Below, piece after piece: positions 15,556 to 24,211 of a DNA stretch of 64,000 nucleotides. The notes beneath the pieces were generated by a model that saw only the letters and a list, made by a program, of their open reading frames with translations, did no database searches and was not told the DNA's origin. Position numbers and translations under genes: made by a program. How positions within the stretch are numbered: position 1 is the first letter of the stretch; each line of letters opens with the position of its first letter. This stretch comes from Cupriavidus sp. YR651 (GTDB taxonomy: Bacteria > Pseudomonadota > Gammaproteobacteria > Burkholderiales > Burkholderiaceae): contig NZ_FMYZ01000003.1 in assembly GCF_900101625.1 (NCBI RefSeq), positions 124,001 through 188,000 on the forward strand, in the 5' to 3' direction.

Positions 15556-17547
15556 GTGATGGGCTTGCGAAACATGAGTATCGGGACGCGATTGTCCCTG
15601 GCATTTTGCCTGGTGGTCTTTCTGCTGGCAGCCGTTGCGGCCGTGGGCGTGTCAGCGTTGCGGGGCATGAACGACGCCATGCATCAGGCCGTGGAGCAGC
15701 GGCTGCTGCGCGTCATCGATCTCAATCGCGCCAAGGAACGCGTGCTGACGATCGGCGTCATGGTGCGTGACGCCGCGCTGACCGAAGATCCGGCGCTTGC
15801 CGCGCAGAACGCCGAAAATATCGTCAAGATCCGCGAGGAAGTCAGCGGCATCCTCGATCAACTCGCCAAGATCATCCAGGCATCGGGCAGGCCGGAGCTG
15901 AAGACGATGTTCGACCAGCTCACGCAGGTGCGCGGCGCGTACAACGGCCAGCTCGACCTGGTTCTCCAGCAACTGCGTAACGGGGAGTTCGATGGCGCCC
16001 GCGCCGGCCTGATCGTGACCCTGCCCGCCGCGCAGGCCGCGTACTTCGACAAGCTCGACGAGACCGCCCAGTCTGGCCGCAACCTGGCCGTGGCCGCCGT
16101 GCAGGAAGCCTCCGAGCAATACGTCTTCACCCGCAATCTGCTGATCGGCCTGTCGGTGCTGGCCGCGTTCATCGCCGCCGTGCTGGGCATCGGCATGACC
16201 CGTTCCGTGACGCGTCCGGCCACGCAGGCGCTGGATGCCGCCGAGGCGCTGGCGCAGGGCCACCTGGCCCACGCCATCCGCGTGCGCAGCCAGGACGAGA
16301 TGGGCCGCGTGCTGGGCGCGCTGGAACGCGCCTTCGGCCAGCTCGGCACGCTGGTGCGCGGTATCCAGCAGGCAGCGGGTTCGATCGACACGGCCGCGCG
16401 CGAGATTGCCAGCGGCAATTCGGACCTGTCGCAGCGCACGGAAGAGCAGGCCGCCTCGCTGGAACAGACCGCGGCCTCGATGGAGCAGCTGACGTCCACG
16501 GTGCGCCAGAACGCCGAGAACGCGCGTCAGGCCAACCAATTGGCCGCCAACGCGTCGGACGTGGCGACGGAGGGCGGCCGCGTGGTGCGCAGCGTCGTGG
16601 AAACGATGGAAGGCATCTCGAACTCGTCCGCACGCGTGGCCGAGATCATCGGCGTCATCGAAGGCATCGCCTTCCAGACCAATATCCTGGCCCTGAATGC
16701 CGCCGTCGAAGCGGCGCGCGCGGGCGAGCAGGGCCGCGGTTTCAGCGTGGTGGCCGCGGAAGTGCGCAGCCTGGCACAGCGCTCGTCGTCAGCGGCCAAG
16801 GAAATCGGCGATCTGATTAACGGATCGGTGCGGCAGGTGAAGGACGGCGCGAAGCAGGTGGAAGTGGCGGGCAAGACGATGGACGACATCGTCAGCGCCG
16901 TGCGCCGCGTGACGGACATCATGGGCGAGATCACTGCCGCCAGCGAAGAGCAATCAGCCGGCATCGAGCAGGTCAGCCTGGCGATCACGCAGATGGAAGG
17001 CGTGACGCAGCAGAACGCGGCGCTGGTGGAAGAGGCCAGCGCGGCGGCGGAAAGCTTGTTGCAGCAGGCGGGGGGGCTGGTGGCGGAAGTGGCCCAGTTC
17101 GACCTGGGCGACAGCCGCCCAGCGCAGACGGCCGTGGCCTCGGCCATGGTATCGGCCCGCCCGGCCCGCCCGGTAGCATCGATCCCGGCATCGCCGCCGG
17201 TCCGGCGGATCGCGGGCCCCGCGGCGACTGCTGCGACCGTGGCGCCGACGCGCGTACGCGCGATCTCCCGCGCCGTGACCCCGTCCGCGCCGGCATTGCC
17301 GGCAGCGGCGCCGGCGCCACGCACTGCGCGTGCGCCAGCCGTGCCGGCCGCCGTGCGTCCGCCGGTGGAGCGCAAGACGCAGCCGACCACGGTGTTGTCG
17401 TCGCGCCAGCCGGCCGCGCCCGCCAAGCCCCGGCCGCCCGTGACGCGCCAGCGCAAGGAGCCAGTGCTGGCCACGCCAGCGCGCCGCCGTCCGGCCGCCG
17501 CGCCGTCGCCGGCCCGGGCCGATGGTGGCGATTGGGAAACCTTCTGA
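15556..17547 (+). CDS. Methyl-accepting chemotaxis protein
   Basis: A 663-residue membrane receptor. TM1 is at about 14-36, a ~155-residue periplasmic four-helix-type sensor follows, TM2 is near 194-215, then HAMP (to about 270) and the cytoplasmic signalling domain with the highly conserved tip EGIAFQTNILALNAAVEAARAG split over 370-395. After residue ~515 a 140-residue Ala/Pro/Arg-rich linker leads to the C-terminal WETF, the CheR/CheB docking pentapeptide. The start may be GTG 15556 or ATG 15559, 7-10 nt after GGGAAGG. A FliA-like promoter lies upstream. The ligand is unknown; the sensor resembles Tsr/Tar-type 4HB domains. Confidence 0.95.
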   Translation: MMGLRNMSIGTRLSLAFCLVVFLLAAVAAVGVSALRGMNDAMHQAVEQRLLRVIDLNRAKERVLTIGVMVRDAALTEDPALAAQNAENIVKIREEVSGILDQLAKIIQASGRPELKTMFDQLTQVRGAYNGQLDLVLQQLRNGEFDGARAGLIVTLPAAQAAYFDKLDETAQSGRNLAVAAVQEASEQYVFTRNLLIGLSVLAAFIAAVLGIGMTRSVTRPATQALDAAEALAQGHLAHAIRVRSQDEMGRVLGALERAFGQLGTLVRGIQQAAGSIDTAAREIASGNSDLSQRTEEQAASLEQTAASMEQLTSTVRQNAENARQANQLAANASDVATEGGRVVRSVVETMEGISNSSARVAEIIGVIEGIAFQTNILALNAAVEAARAGEQGRGFSVVAAEVRSLAQRSSSAAKEIGDLINGSVRQVKDGAKQVEVAGKTMDDIVSAVRRVTDIMGEITAASEEQSAGIEQVSLAITQMEGVTQQNAALVEEASAAAESLLQQAGGLVAEVAQFDLGDSRPAQTAVASAMVSARPARPVASIPASPPVRRIAGPAATAATVAPTRVRAISRAVTPSAPALPAAAPAPRTARAPAVPAAVRPPVERKTQPTTVLSSRQPAAPAKPRPPVTRQRKEPVLATPARRRPAAAPSPARADGGDWETF

Positions 17548-17851
17548 TCTTCTGATCGCCCGGAACGGCATCGCGCGGCAGGGCCATACGGCCCGACGCC
17601 GCAATGACGATGGCATGGCGGCATGGCAGGCGGCACCCGGAGGCTGGACGGCCGCCGTGGAGAGTCGCGCATCCACTAAAAGTCGGGTGGGCGTGGGCCC
17701 GCTGAAAGACCGAGCGGGTCGAGCGGGGCTCGCCTACAATATCGGCTCTCCTTGACCACAAGAGCAGACAAGGCCCGCCGGGCACCGATGTGTCCCCTGC
17801 GGCGCGTCGATTCCGGCACGCATTGCCGCCGTCTGCCACGCAGGCCCTCTC
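17548..17851. other. Intergenic region before the MFS exporter
   Basis: About 300 bp without a gene. A TACAAT hexamer at 17735-17740 could be a -10 box for the exporter gene, but no good -35 element is seen 16-18 bp upstream. Confidence 0.35.
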
Positions 17852-19453
17852 ATGTCCGCCCTCCAAGCGTCCGCCGTCGAGTCCACACCCCAGCCTCACC
17901 CCACGCCTGCTTCGTCATCCGCCGATCGCAAATCCGATGGATCGCCGCCCGATGTGCCGGTCATGCAGGTCATCTTCGGCCTGATGCTGGCCATCCTGCT
18001 CGGGGCGCTGGAGCAGTCGATCGTCGCCGTGGTGCTGCCGGACATCGCACTGCAGCTCAATGGCTTCGAGGACATGGCGTGGGTGATCTCCGCCTATCTG
18101 GTGGCGTCCACGGTGGTCACGCCGATCTACGGCAAGCTTTCCGACGTGCTCGGGCGCCGATCCGTGCTGACGTTCGCCATCGTGCTGTTTCTGCTGGCAT
18201 CCGTCGCTTGCGCGTTGGCGACCACCATGCCGATGCTGATCCTCGCGCGCATCCTGCAGGGGCTGGGTGGCGGCGGGCTGATCTCGGTCTCGCAGGCGAC
18301 CATCGCCGACGTGGTGCCGCTGCGTGAACGGGGCCGCTACCAGGGCTACGTGAGCGGCGTGTGGGCCGTGGCCAGCATGGCCGGCCCGGTGATCGGCGGC
18401 TATCTGGCGCACTTCCTGTCGTGGCGCTGGATTTTCTGGATCAACATTCCGCTCGCGCTGATTGCGCTGGCGGTCGTGCGCCGCGCGCTGCGGCACCTGC
18501 CGGTGGGTGGCCGCAAGCATCGGATCGACTATCTGGGGGCGCTGCTGTTCGGGGGCGGCCTGTCTGGCGTGCTGGTGTTCCTGACCCGGCTGGGGCAGGG
18601 GCATTCGCCGCTGGAGCCGCAGACCATCGGCCTGCTGATCGCGGGCCTGGCGGGTCTGGCCCTGTTCATCTGGCAGGAGCGCCGCGCGACGGATCCGGTG
18701 ATCCCGCTGGCGATGCTCGGCGTGCCGACGGTCGCCATCTGCTGCGTGACGCTGTTCCTGTGCTTCTTCCAGCTGATCGCGATGTCGGTGCTGCTGCCGC
18801 TGCGCTTTCAGGTGGTGGGCGGCGCCCATGCCGATACGGCGGCGCTGCGGCTGGTGCCGCTGACGCTGGCGATTCCCTTCGGCGCCTATATCTCCGGCCG
18901 GTTGATGTCATGGAGCGGCCGCTACAAGCCGATGCAGTTGACCGGATCGATCGTCGCGCCGCTTGCGATCGTGGCGCTGGCGTTTGTGCCGCCGCATGCG
19001 GTGATTCCGGCGGCGCTGGTGATGATCATGCTGGGGCTGTCAATCGGCCTGCAACTGCCCAGCGGGCTGGTGGCAACGCAGAACGCCGTGCCCCATCAGC
19101 AGGTGGGCATTGCCACGGCGCTGACCGCGTTCTCGCGCCTGTTGGGCGGGGCGGTCGGCGTGGCCGTGCTGACGACGGTGCTGATCGCGCTGCTGCGCCA
19201 CAGTGGCGTGGCGGTGACCGGGGTGCAAGGCGGCGAGGACGTGCTGATGAGCATGTTCCGTCGCGCCATCGGCGCGGGCGACCAGGGCGACGCGATGGCG
19301 GTACGCATGGCCGCCGAGCATGCGTTCCGGATCCTGTTCCTGATGAGCGCGGGGGTGTCGGCGATCGCACCGTTCCTGGTGATGCGGCTCAAGGAGAAAA
19401 CGCTGCGCGGCAGCCCGGCACCCGCGGCAGCCGCTGCAACCGCCGCTGAGTAA
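17852..19453 (+). CDS. DHA2-family MFS multidrug exporter (14 TM)
   Basis: A 533-residue inner-membrane transporter with about 14 hydrophobic segments. Features include the MFS loop motif GKLSDVLGRRSV (about residues 94-105), the antiporter-like GPVIGGYLAHFLSWRWIFWIN segment in pieces, and the DHA2-type (EmrB/QacA) layout. A ~35-residue Pro/Ser-rich cytoplasmic N-terminus precedes TM1. These proteins export drugs or toxic organics by proton antiport. No membrane-fusion partner (EmrA) adjoins it. It stands alone, convergent with the MpaB-like gene. The start lacks a clear Shine-Dalgarno. Confidence 0.9.
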   Translation: MSALQASAVESTPQPHPTPASSSADRKSDGSPPDVPVMQVIFGLMLAILLGALEQSIVAVVLPDIALQLNGFEDMAWVISAYLVASTVVTPIYGKLSDVLGRRSVLTFAIVLFLLASVACALATTMPMLILARILQGLGGGGLISVSQATIADVVPLRERGRYQGYVSGVWAVASMAGPVIGGYLAHFLSWRWIFWINIPLALIALAVVRRALRHLPVGGRKHRIDYLGALLFGGGLSGVLVFLTRLGQGHSPLEPQTIGLLIAGLAGLALFIWQERRATDPVIPLAMLGVPTVAICCVTLFLCFFQLIAMSVLLPLRFQVVGGAHADTAALRLVPLTLAIPFGAYISGRLMSWSGRYKPMQLTGSIVAPLAIVALAFVPPHAVIPAALVMIMLGLSIGLQLPSGLVATQNAVPHQQVGIATALTAFSRLLGGAVGVAVLTTVLIALLRHSGVAVTGVQGGEDVLMSMFRRAIGAGDQGDAMAVRMAAEHAFRILFLMSAGVSAIAPFLVMRLKEKTLRGSPAPAAAAATAAE

Positions 19454-19527
19454 TTACGGACGTTCGCGCGGAGGTTCGCACGGTAATTCGCGCGGAATCG
19501 GGCAAGCAGGCGCCCGTCTGCCGACGC

Positions 19528-20448
19528 TCAGGCGGTGCGGGCCACGCGCCGCCGGGCGCGTGCCGCCAGTCCGGGGCCCAGCGCCCAGCGCAAGGTCGGC
19601 GCCAGCGCGCGCATGCCGGCAACCGACAACGATCGCCGTACTGACGGGCGATGCAAGCCTAGGGCCTGTTGTGCCCACGCTGGCAGCAGCGCCACGCCGG
19701 CATCGGCCATCGTGCGGACCGCGGGAACCAGCAGCGGATTGGCCACCGGCATCGTCATCACCAGCCGCACCACTTCACGTGTGCGATCGCTGTTCACCAG
19801 GTGGGGCCGTTGCGCTTCCAGATAGGCGTGGATCGCCGCGCGCGAGCGTGGCACGTCCGGTGCACCCAGCAGCGCCGCCACCCTGGCTTCTTCCTCGAAA
19901 TACCGGTCCTGATCCGCTGCCGACAGCGGTCCCACATAGCGCAGGTAGCCGGCCAGAAAACTCGATACCTCGGCCACGTGCACCCAGGTCAGCAGCGCGG
20001 GATCGTCGGCCGCATAGGGCTGGCCATCCGGCGCCGTGCCCTTGACGCCTGCGTGGATGCGGCGCACGCGTTCGATCAGCCGCATGGCATCGGCGTGGCT
20101 GCCGTACGTGGTGCCGGCGACGAATTGCGCGGTGCGGCCCAGCCGGCCCTGCATGTCCGTGCGGAACGAGGAGTGGTCCCACACCCCGGCGAGCGCCAGC
20201 GGATGGAGTGCCTGCAGGAGCAGCGCGCCGACGCCGCCGGCCAGCATGGCGGGGAAATCCGCGTGCACGCGCCAGCAGACCGCGTCGGGGCCAAACAGCC
20301 CGGGGTCGCCGGGCGGGTTGTCGTAGTCGAGCGTGAGTCCTGAATTGCTGCGCGTCAGCGCGCGTACCTGCGCGCCGGCCCGGTTGCGCAGGCGCTTGAG
20401 CAGCGGGCCGGTGGCAGGGTCTGTGGGGCTGGGTGATCCTGGTGCCAT
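19528..20448 (-). CDS. MpaB-type oxygenase (DUF2236 family)
   Basis: A 306-residue soluble protein with hallmarks of the MpaB/Lcp-related heme family: VHADFPAMLAGGVGALLLQALHP near residues 61-83 (split here by convention), followed by GTTYGS and a HVAEVSSF segment with the putative heme-ligand His, then RPHLVNSDR. MpaB' is a membrane-associated oxygenase cleaving a farnesyl chain; related Lcp cleaves polyisoprene. The substrate here is unknown. It lies 69 bp downstream of cydB on the same strand and may be co-transcribed. Confidence 0.8.
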   Translation of the reverse strand: MAPGSPSPTDPATGPLLKRLRNRAGAQVRALTRSNSGLTLDYDNPPGDPGLFGPDAVCWRVHADFPAMLAGGVGALLLQALHPLALAGVWDHSSFRTDMQGRLGRTAQFVAGTTYGSHADAMRLIERVRRIHAGVKGTAPDGQPYAADDPALLTWVHVAEVSSFLAGYLRYVGPLSAADQDRYFEEEARVAALLGAPDVPRSRAAIHAYLEAQRPHLVNSDRTREVVRLVMTMPVANPLLVPAVRTMADAGVALLPAWAQQALGLHRPSVRRSLSVAGMRALAPTLRWALGPGLAARARRRVARTA

Positions 20449-20517
20449 GAGCGCTTGGGCGCCGTCAGGGCGCCGGAGACCGTGGGGTGTGGGTGAATCG
20501 GAGCGGCTCGGGGTGCA

Positions 20518-21555
20518 TCAGTAGTAATGCAGGTCCGTGGCCTTGCCCCAGAATACACGGTACGCGTAGACCGTGTAGCCGAGGATCGTCGGCAGCACGA
20601 TCGCCGCGCCGACCAGGATCGCCATCAGCGATTCCGGCGCGCTGGCCGCCTGCCAGATGTCGATCTGGTCGACCACCAGGTACGGAAACAGGCTGTACGC
20701 CAGTCCATTGAACGCCATCAGGAAGATCACCGCCGTGCCGACGAACGGCACCCAGCACCAGCGGTCATTGCCGCGTGCGTGCAGGTCGCGCATCCTGCGC
20801 AGCACCCGCTCGATCACCACGAACAGGCCCATCGTGATCAGCGGGATCGGCGCCAGCAGGATGATGTTGGGCAGCGCGAACCATTTTTCGAAGATGCGCG
20901 CGCTGACCAGCGGCGTGACGATCGAGATGGCCGCCACGCCCAGCGCCGTCAGCCACAGGCTGCGCCGCGCCCAGTAGATCGCGCGCAGTTGCAGGGTGCC
21001 CGTGGTCTTCATGATCAGCCAGCTGGCGCCCAGCAGGCAGTAGCCGGCCACCAGGCACAGGCCGACCGCCACCGCGAACAGCAGGTTGGGCAGGTCATAG
21101 CGGAAGCCGGTGATATAGAGACCCAGCATCAGGCCCTGGGAGAAGCTGGCGAGCAGCGATCCCGCATAGAACGCGAAATTCCACCACGGCTTGTGCGGGT
21201 CCCGTGCCTTGACGCGGAAGTCGAACGCCACGCCGCGGATGATCAGCCCGGCCAGCATCAGCGCCACGGGCAGGTACAGATGCGTCAGGATCACGCCGTG
21301 CGCCAGCGGGAAGGCCGTCAGCAGCAGCCCCACGCCGAGTACGAGCCACGTTTCGTTGGCGTCCCAGAACGGGCCGATGGACGCGATCATGGTGTCCTTG
21401 TCGGCATCGTCGGCGCGGCGCAGCAGGACGCCCACGCCCAGGTCGTAGCCGTCCAGGATCACGTAGATCAGCATCGACAGCCCCATTAGGGCCAGGAAGA
21501 CCAGCGGCATCCAGCCGGCCGGCTGGGTGAGGTCGGGAATCGTGGTCGGGTTCAT
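20518..21555 (-). CDS. cydB: Cytochrome bd-type quinol oxidase subunit II (CydB/CioB)
   Basis: A 345-residue polytopic protein of the CydB family, with YVILDGYDLGVGVLL in TM1 and FWDANETWLVLGVG at TM2, both typical. The length fits the cyanide-insensitive oxidase (CioB) subclass. With CydA it forms the heme bd quinol oxidase reducing O2 with very high affinity. Its ATG (21553-21555) overlaps the cydA stop by 4 bp. It should be expressed together with the GbsR-type regulator and cydA. Confidence 0.95.
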   Translation of the reverse strand: MNPTTIPDLTQPAGWMPLVFLALMGLSMLIYVILDGYDLGVGVLLRRADDADKDTMIASIGPFWDANETWLVLGVGLLLTAFPLAHGVILTHLYLPVALMLAGLIIRGVAFDFRVKARDPHKPWWNFAFYAGSLLASFSQGLMLGLYITGFRYDLPNLLFAVAVGLCLVAGYCLLGASWLIMKTTGTLQLRAIYWARRSLWLTALGVAAISIVTPLVSARIFEKWFALPNIILLAPIPLITMGLFVVIERVLRRMRDLHARGNDRWCWVPFVGTAVIFLMAFNGLAYSLFPYLVVDQIDIWQAASAPESLMAILVGAAIVLPTILGYTVYAYRVFWGKATDLHYY

Positions 21556-22961
21556 TGCGCGCTCCGGGTGTGGCCGGCGATGACGGGTTGCGGGGTTTCG
21601 ATCCCGCGCTCGTTGTCCTGTGGGTGGAGCGGATGGTGGTCCGGTCCGCTGTCGGCGGCGCCAGCCTTGCGGGCCAGGTGGTAGACCACGGAGATATAGG
21701 CGGCGATCAGCACGGCGTAGAGCGTCAGGTACATGGCCAGCGTGCTGCCGATCATCATGGCGGGCACCTTGGACGCCGCCTGCGCGGTGGTCAGCACACC
21801 ATAGACCAGGTAGGGCTGGCGACCGATCTCGGTCACATACCAGCCTGCCACCAGCGCGATCCAGCCGGAGAACGTCATCGCCACCAGCACACGGGCCATC
21901 CACGGCGCGGGCGCGCCGCGCGTGCGGAACTGCCACGCGGCCAGCCAGGAGACCGCCAGCATCAGCAGACCCACGCCCACCATGATGCGGAAGGCGAAGA
22001 ACAGCGGGGCCACGGGGGGATGGCGATCGCCAAAGGCGTCGATGCCGTGGATCTCGCCGTCGACGTCATGGGCCAGGTAGAGCGATGCCAGCTTCGGGAT
22101 GGCGATCTCGTAGTCATTGGTCCGCGTGGTGGCATTGGGCAGGCCGAACAGCACGGCCGGCGCACCCTTCGTGGTCGTCCAGATGCCTTCCATCGCGGCG
22201 ATCTTGGCGGGCTGATGATGCAGCGTGTTCAGGCCGTGCAGGTCACCGGCGACGATCTGCAGCGGGATCAGCATCGCCGCCAGCACCACGCCGGTGCGCA
22301 TCGACTGGATGACCTCGCGGGCGCGATCGCCCCGCAGCCAGCGGTAGGCCGAGATGCCGGCCAGCAGGAAGGCCACCGTCAGGCCGGATGCCAGCAGCAT
22401 GTGGGTGAAGCGATAGGGGAAAGAGGGGTTGAAGACGACTTCGATCCAGCTGGTGACATGCGCGCGGCCATCGATCATCTGGAACCCGGCGGGGGTTTGC
22501 ATCCACGAGTTCAGCGCCAGAATCCAGAACGCCGACAGCGTGGTGCCGCCCGCCACCAGCAGCGTGGCGATGGTGTGCGTGCGGTTGCTGACGCGGCGCA
22601 TGCCGAACAGCATGATGCCGAGGAAAGTGGCTTCCAGGAAGAACGCCGTCAGCACCTCATAGGCCAGCAGCGGGCCCGCGATATTGCCGACGGTTTCCAT
22701 GTAGCCGGGCCAGTTGGTGCCGAACTGGAAGCTCATGGTGATGCCGCTGACCACGCCCAGTGCAAAGGTCAGCGCGAAGATCTTGACCCAGAAGCGGTAG
22801 GCGGCCATCCAGCTCTCGTCGCCGGTCTTGCCGTAGCGCAGCTTGAAGAACAGCAGGACCCAGGTGAGGGCGATGCTGATGGTCGGAAACAGAATATGGA
22901 ACGTGATGTTGGCGGCAAACTGGATGCGCGCCAGCACTACGGGGTCGAGACTGGCAAACAC
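21552..22961 (-). CDS. cydA: Cytochrome bd-type quinol oxidase subunit I (CydA/CioA)
   Basis: A 469-residue membrane protein with conserved CydA features: His22 in NITFHILFP as heme ligand, GTNWPGYMETVGNI, FLEATFLGIMLFG, a second axial His region and GWYVTEIGRQPYLVYG near the C-terminus. The Q-loop is short, as in the CioA (cyanide-insensitive) subclass rather than E. coli CydA (522 residues). It sits 3 bp after the regulator gene and overlaps cydB. Confidence 0.96.
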   Translation of the reverse strand: MFASLDPVVLARIQFAANITFHILFPTISIALTWVLLFFKLRYGKTGDESWMAAYRFWVKIFALTFALGVVSGITMSFQFGTNWPGYMETVGNIAGPLLAYEVLTAFFLEATFLGIMLFGMRRVSNRTHTIATLLVAGGTTLSAFWILALNSWMQTPAGFQMIDGRAHVTSWIEVVFNPSFPYRFTHMLLASGLTVAFLLAGISAYRWLRGDRAREVIQSMRTGVVLAAMLIPLQIVAGDLHGLNTLHHQPAKIAAMEGIWTTTKGAPAVLFGLPNATTRTNDYEIAIPKLASLYLAHDVDGEIHGIDAFGDRHPPVAPLFFAFRIMVGVGLLMLAVSWLAAWQFRTRGAPAPWMARVLVAMTFSGWIALVAGWYVTEIGRQPYLVYGVLTTAQAASKVPAMMIGSTLAMYLTLYAVLIAAYISVVYHLARKAGAADSGPDHHPLHPQDNERGIETPQPVIAGHTRSAQ

Positions 22962-22964
22962 GGA

Positions 22965-23606
22965 TCACTCCTTGCGGGGGCGGGCGGTCTTGGCGGGGGT
23001 CTTGGTCGCGGGTTTGGCGGCGGGTTTGGCGGCATGGGCGCCGGCTTTCTCGCCGCCCATGCCGATGGCGCTTGCCAGACGGTCCTTCACGTCCAGCAGC
23101 TTGGTGACGCGCGACCCCAGGCGCATGAGCTTTTCCAGCGTGGCGACGTCGAGCTTCTGCATGTCGCCGAACCACGTGGTGACCAGCAGGATCAGGCCGT
23201 ACATCTCCTTCATGCGTGCCTGCGCGTGGCGGTCCTCGGCGGACGATGGCGCCTCCAGCTGGACTTCGCGCAGCATCGACAAGGTGGGGTCGATCTCGCG
23301 CCTGCGCCGTTCCTCGGCCAGGGTACGAAAGATCGCCCAGACGTCATCGGGGGCGGAGAAATACTCGCGGCGGTCGCCGGGCTGGTGCGACAGCTTCACC
23401 AGGTTCCAGGATTCGAGTTCCTTGAGGCCGATGCTGACATTCGAGCGCGAAAAGCCGAGAGATTCGGCGATCTCATCGGCATTGAGCGGGCGGGAGGCGG
23501 TGAAGAGCAGGGCGTAGATCTGCCCCACCGTCCGGTTGATACCCCAGCGGCTGCCCATCTCACCGAAATGGAGCACAAACCGCTGAACCAGGGGCGATAG
23601 CTGCAT
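22965..23606 (-). CDS. GbsR/MarR-family transcriptional regulator with Ala/Lys/Pro-rich tail
   Basis: A 213-residue protein. Residues 1-110 are a winged helix of the GbsR type: MGSRWGINRTVGQIYALLF, then LNADEIAESLGFSRSNVSIGLKELESW in pieces, and a wing with QPGDRREYF. A helical dimerisation part follows. The last ~30 residues (AAKPAAKPATKTPAK...RPRKE) are low-complexity and basic like a histone-H1 tail. The start at 23604-23606 fits GbsR proteins; the longer frame would include the operator. It is the first gene of the regulator-cydA-cydB operon and likely autoregulates via the repeat at 23624-23641. Confidence 0.87.
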   Translation of the reverse strand: MQLSPLVQRFVLHFGEMGSRWGINRTVGQIYALLFTASRPLNADEIAESLGFSRSNVSIGLKELESWNLVKLSHQPGDRREYFSAPDDVWAIFRTLAEERRRREIDPTLSMLREVQLEAPSSAEDRHAQARMKEMYGLILLVTTWFGDMQKLDVATLEKLMRLGSRVTKLLDVKDRLASAIGMGGEKAGAHAAKPAAKPATKTPAKTARPRKE

Positions 23607-23623
23607 GCTTGTCCGTTTCGAAT

Positions 23624-23641
23624 TTTCAGAAAGTTCTGAAA
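23624..23641. promoter_or_regulatory. Perfect 8-bp inverted repeat, probable operator of the GbsR-type regulator
   Basis: TTTCAGAA, 2-bp spacer, TTCTGAAA. It lies 17 bp upstream of the regulator ATG, where a bound MarR-type dimer would block transcription or initiation of the regulator-cydAB operon. Confidence 0.65.
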
Positions 23642-23727
23642 GTTTAATACGGATCAATGTGATCTGCTTGAGTTTTTGCGGTGCGTCAAAGTGGTGGGGG
23701 CGGTGCTCTCTATGTGTCCCTGTCACG

Positions 23728-23842
23728 TCTCAAAATTAGTGGGTTTTGTCTCACAGTTAGTGGGTTAAATTCTCAAAGTTAATGGGTACACTGGATGTCC
23801 CGTCTCAAAGTTAGTGGGTTGGATTCTCAAAGTTAATGGGCA
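23728..23842. repeat. Five direct repeats resembling an insertion-sequence end (IS21-like)
   Basis: Near-identical 16-18-bp units of the form TCTCAAAGTTAGTGGGTT start at 23728, 23749, 23771, 23803 and 23825. Clustered direct repeats of this sort are typical of transposase-binding ends of IS21-family elements. The doubled arrangement (three units, then TGTCCCG, then two units) suggests two related ends next to each other. No transposase gene is left. Confidence 0.6.
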
Positions 23843-24211
23843 AAGAGAACGCGCGGAAGGGGGCGCAAAGCGCCGGGAGCTGTGGGCACGTCTATTGGCA
23901 AACCGGCGATCGACGGTAGGGGACTATCCGGAACCGAGTGGCTACGCATTCACCACCGAGAAAGGTGGAGCGGTATTGGTCCGGGCGAGGCAGGTAGTGC
24001 CGGGGTCTGATCGGACAACCGGAGGGCGGGTCTGGACTGCAGCGCAAGCCGGGCTTTCGCTTCGCGGGGCGCGGCTAGCGGGCGAATGCTTGGAGTATGT
24101 CTAATGCCGGCGGCTCTAAGTTGCGTATCGGTGCGCGGTCCATACCTGGGTGTACTGGCGTATGTCGACGCTTGGGGATAGGTAGCTAGAGGGTAGGCCG
24201 GAAGGCCGAGG
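23843..24211. other. Gene-less stretch in the insertion scar
   Basis: About 370 bp between the direct repeats and the fused LysR remnant. No convincing coding frame, terminator or promoter was seen. It is probably residual mobile-element or target DNA. Confidence 0.4.

Noticed and set aside
21555..23600. 681-codon plus-strand open frame over cydA, cydB and the regulator
   Set aside because: It is antisense to three clear genes; such frames arise from GC-rich codon bias and the product is His/Gln/Arg-rich without any motif.
23728..23842. Repeat array considered as a CRISPR
   Set aside because: Units differ from each other, spacers are 3-14 nt, and no cas gene is near; insertion-sequence ends fit better.
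23814..24104. 96-codon frame after the direct repeats
   Set aside because: It starts inside a repeat unit, has no SD and no similarity I can name.
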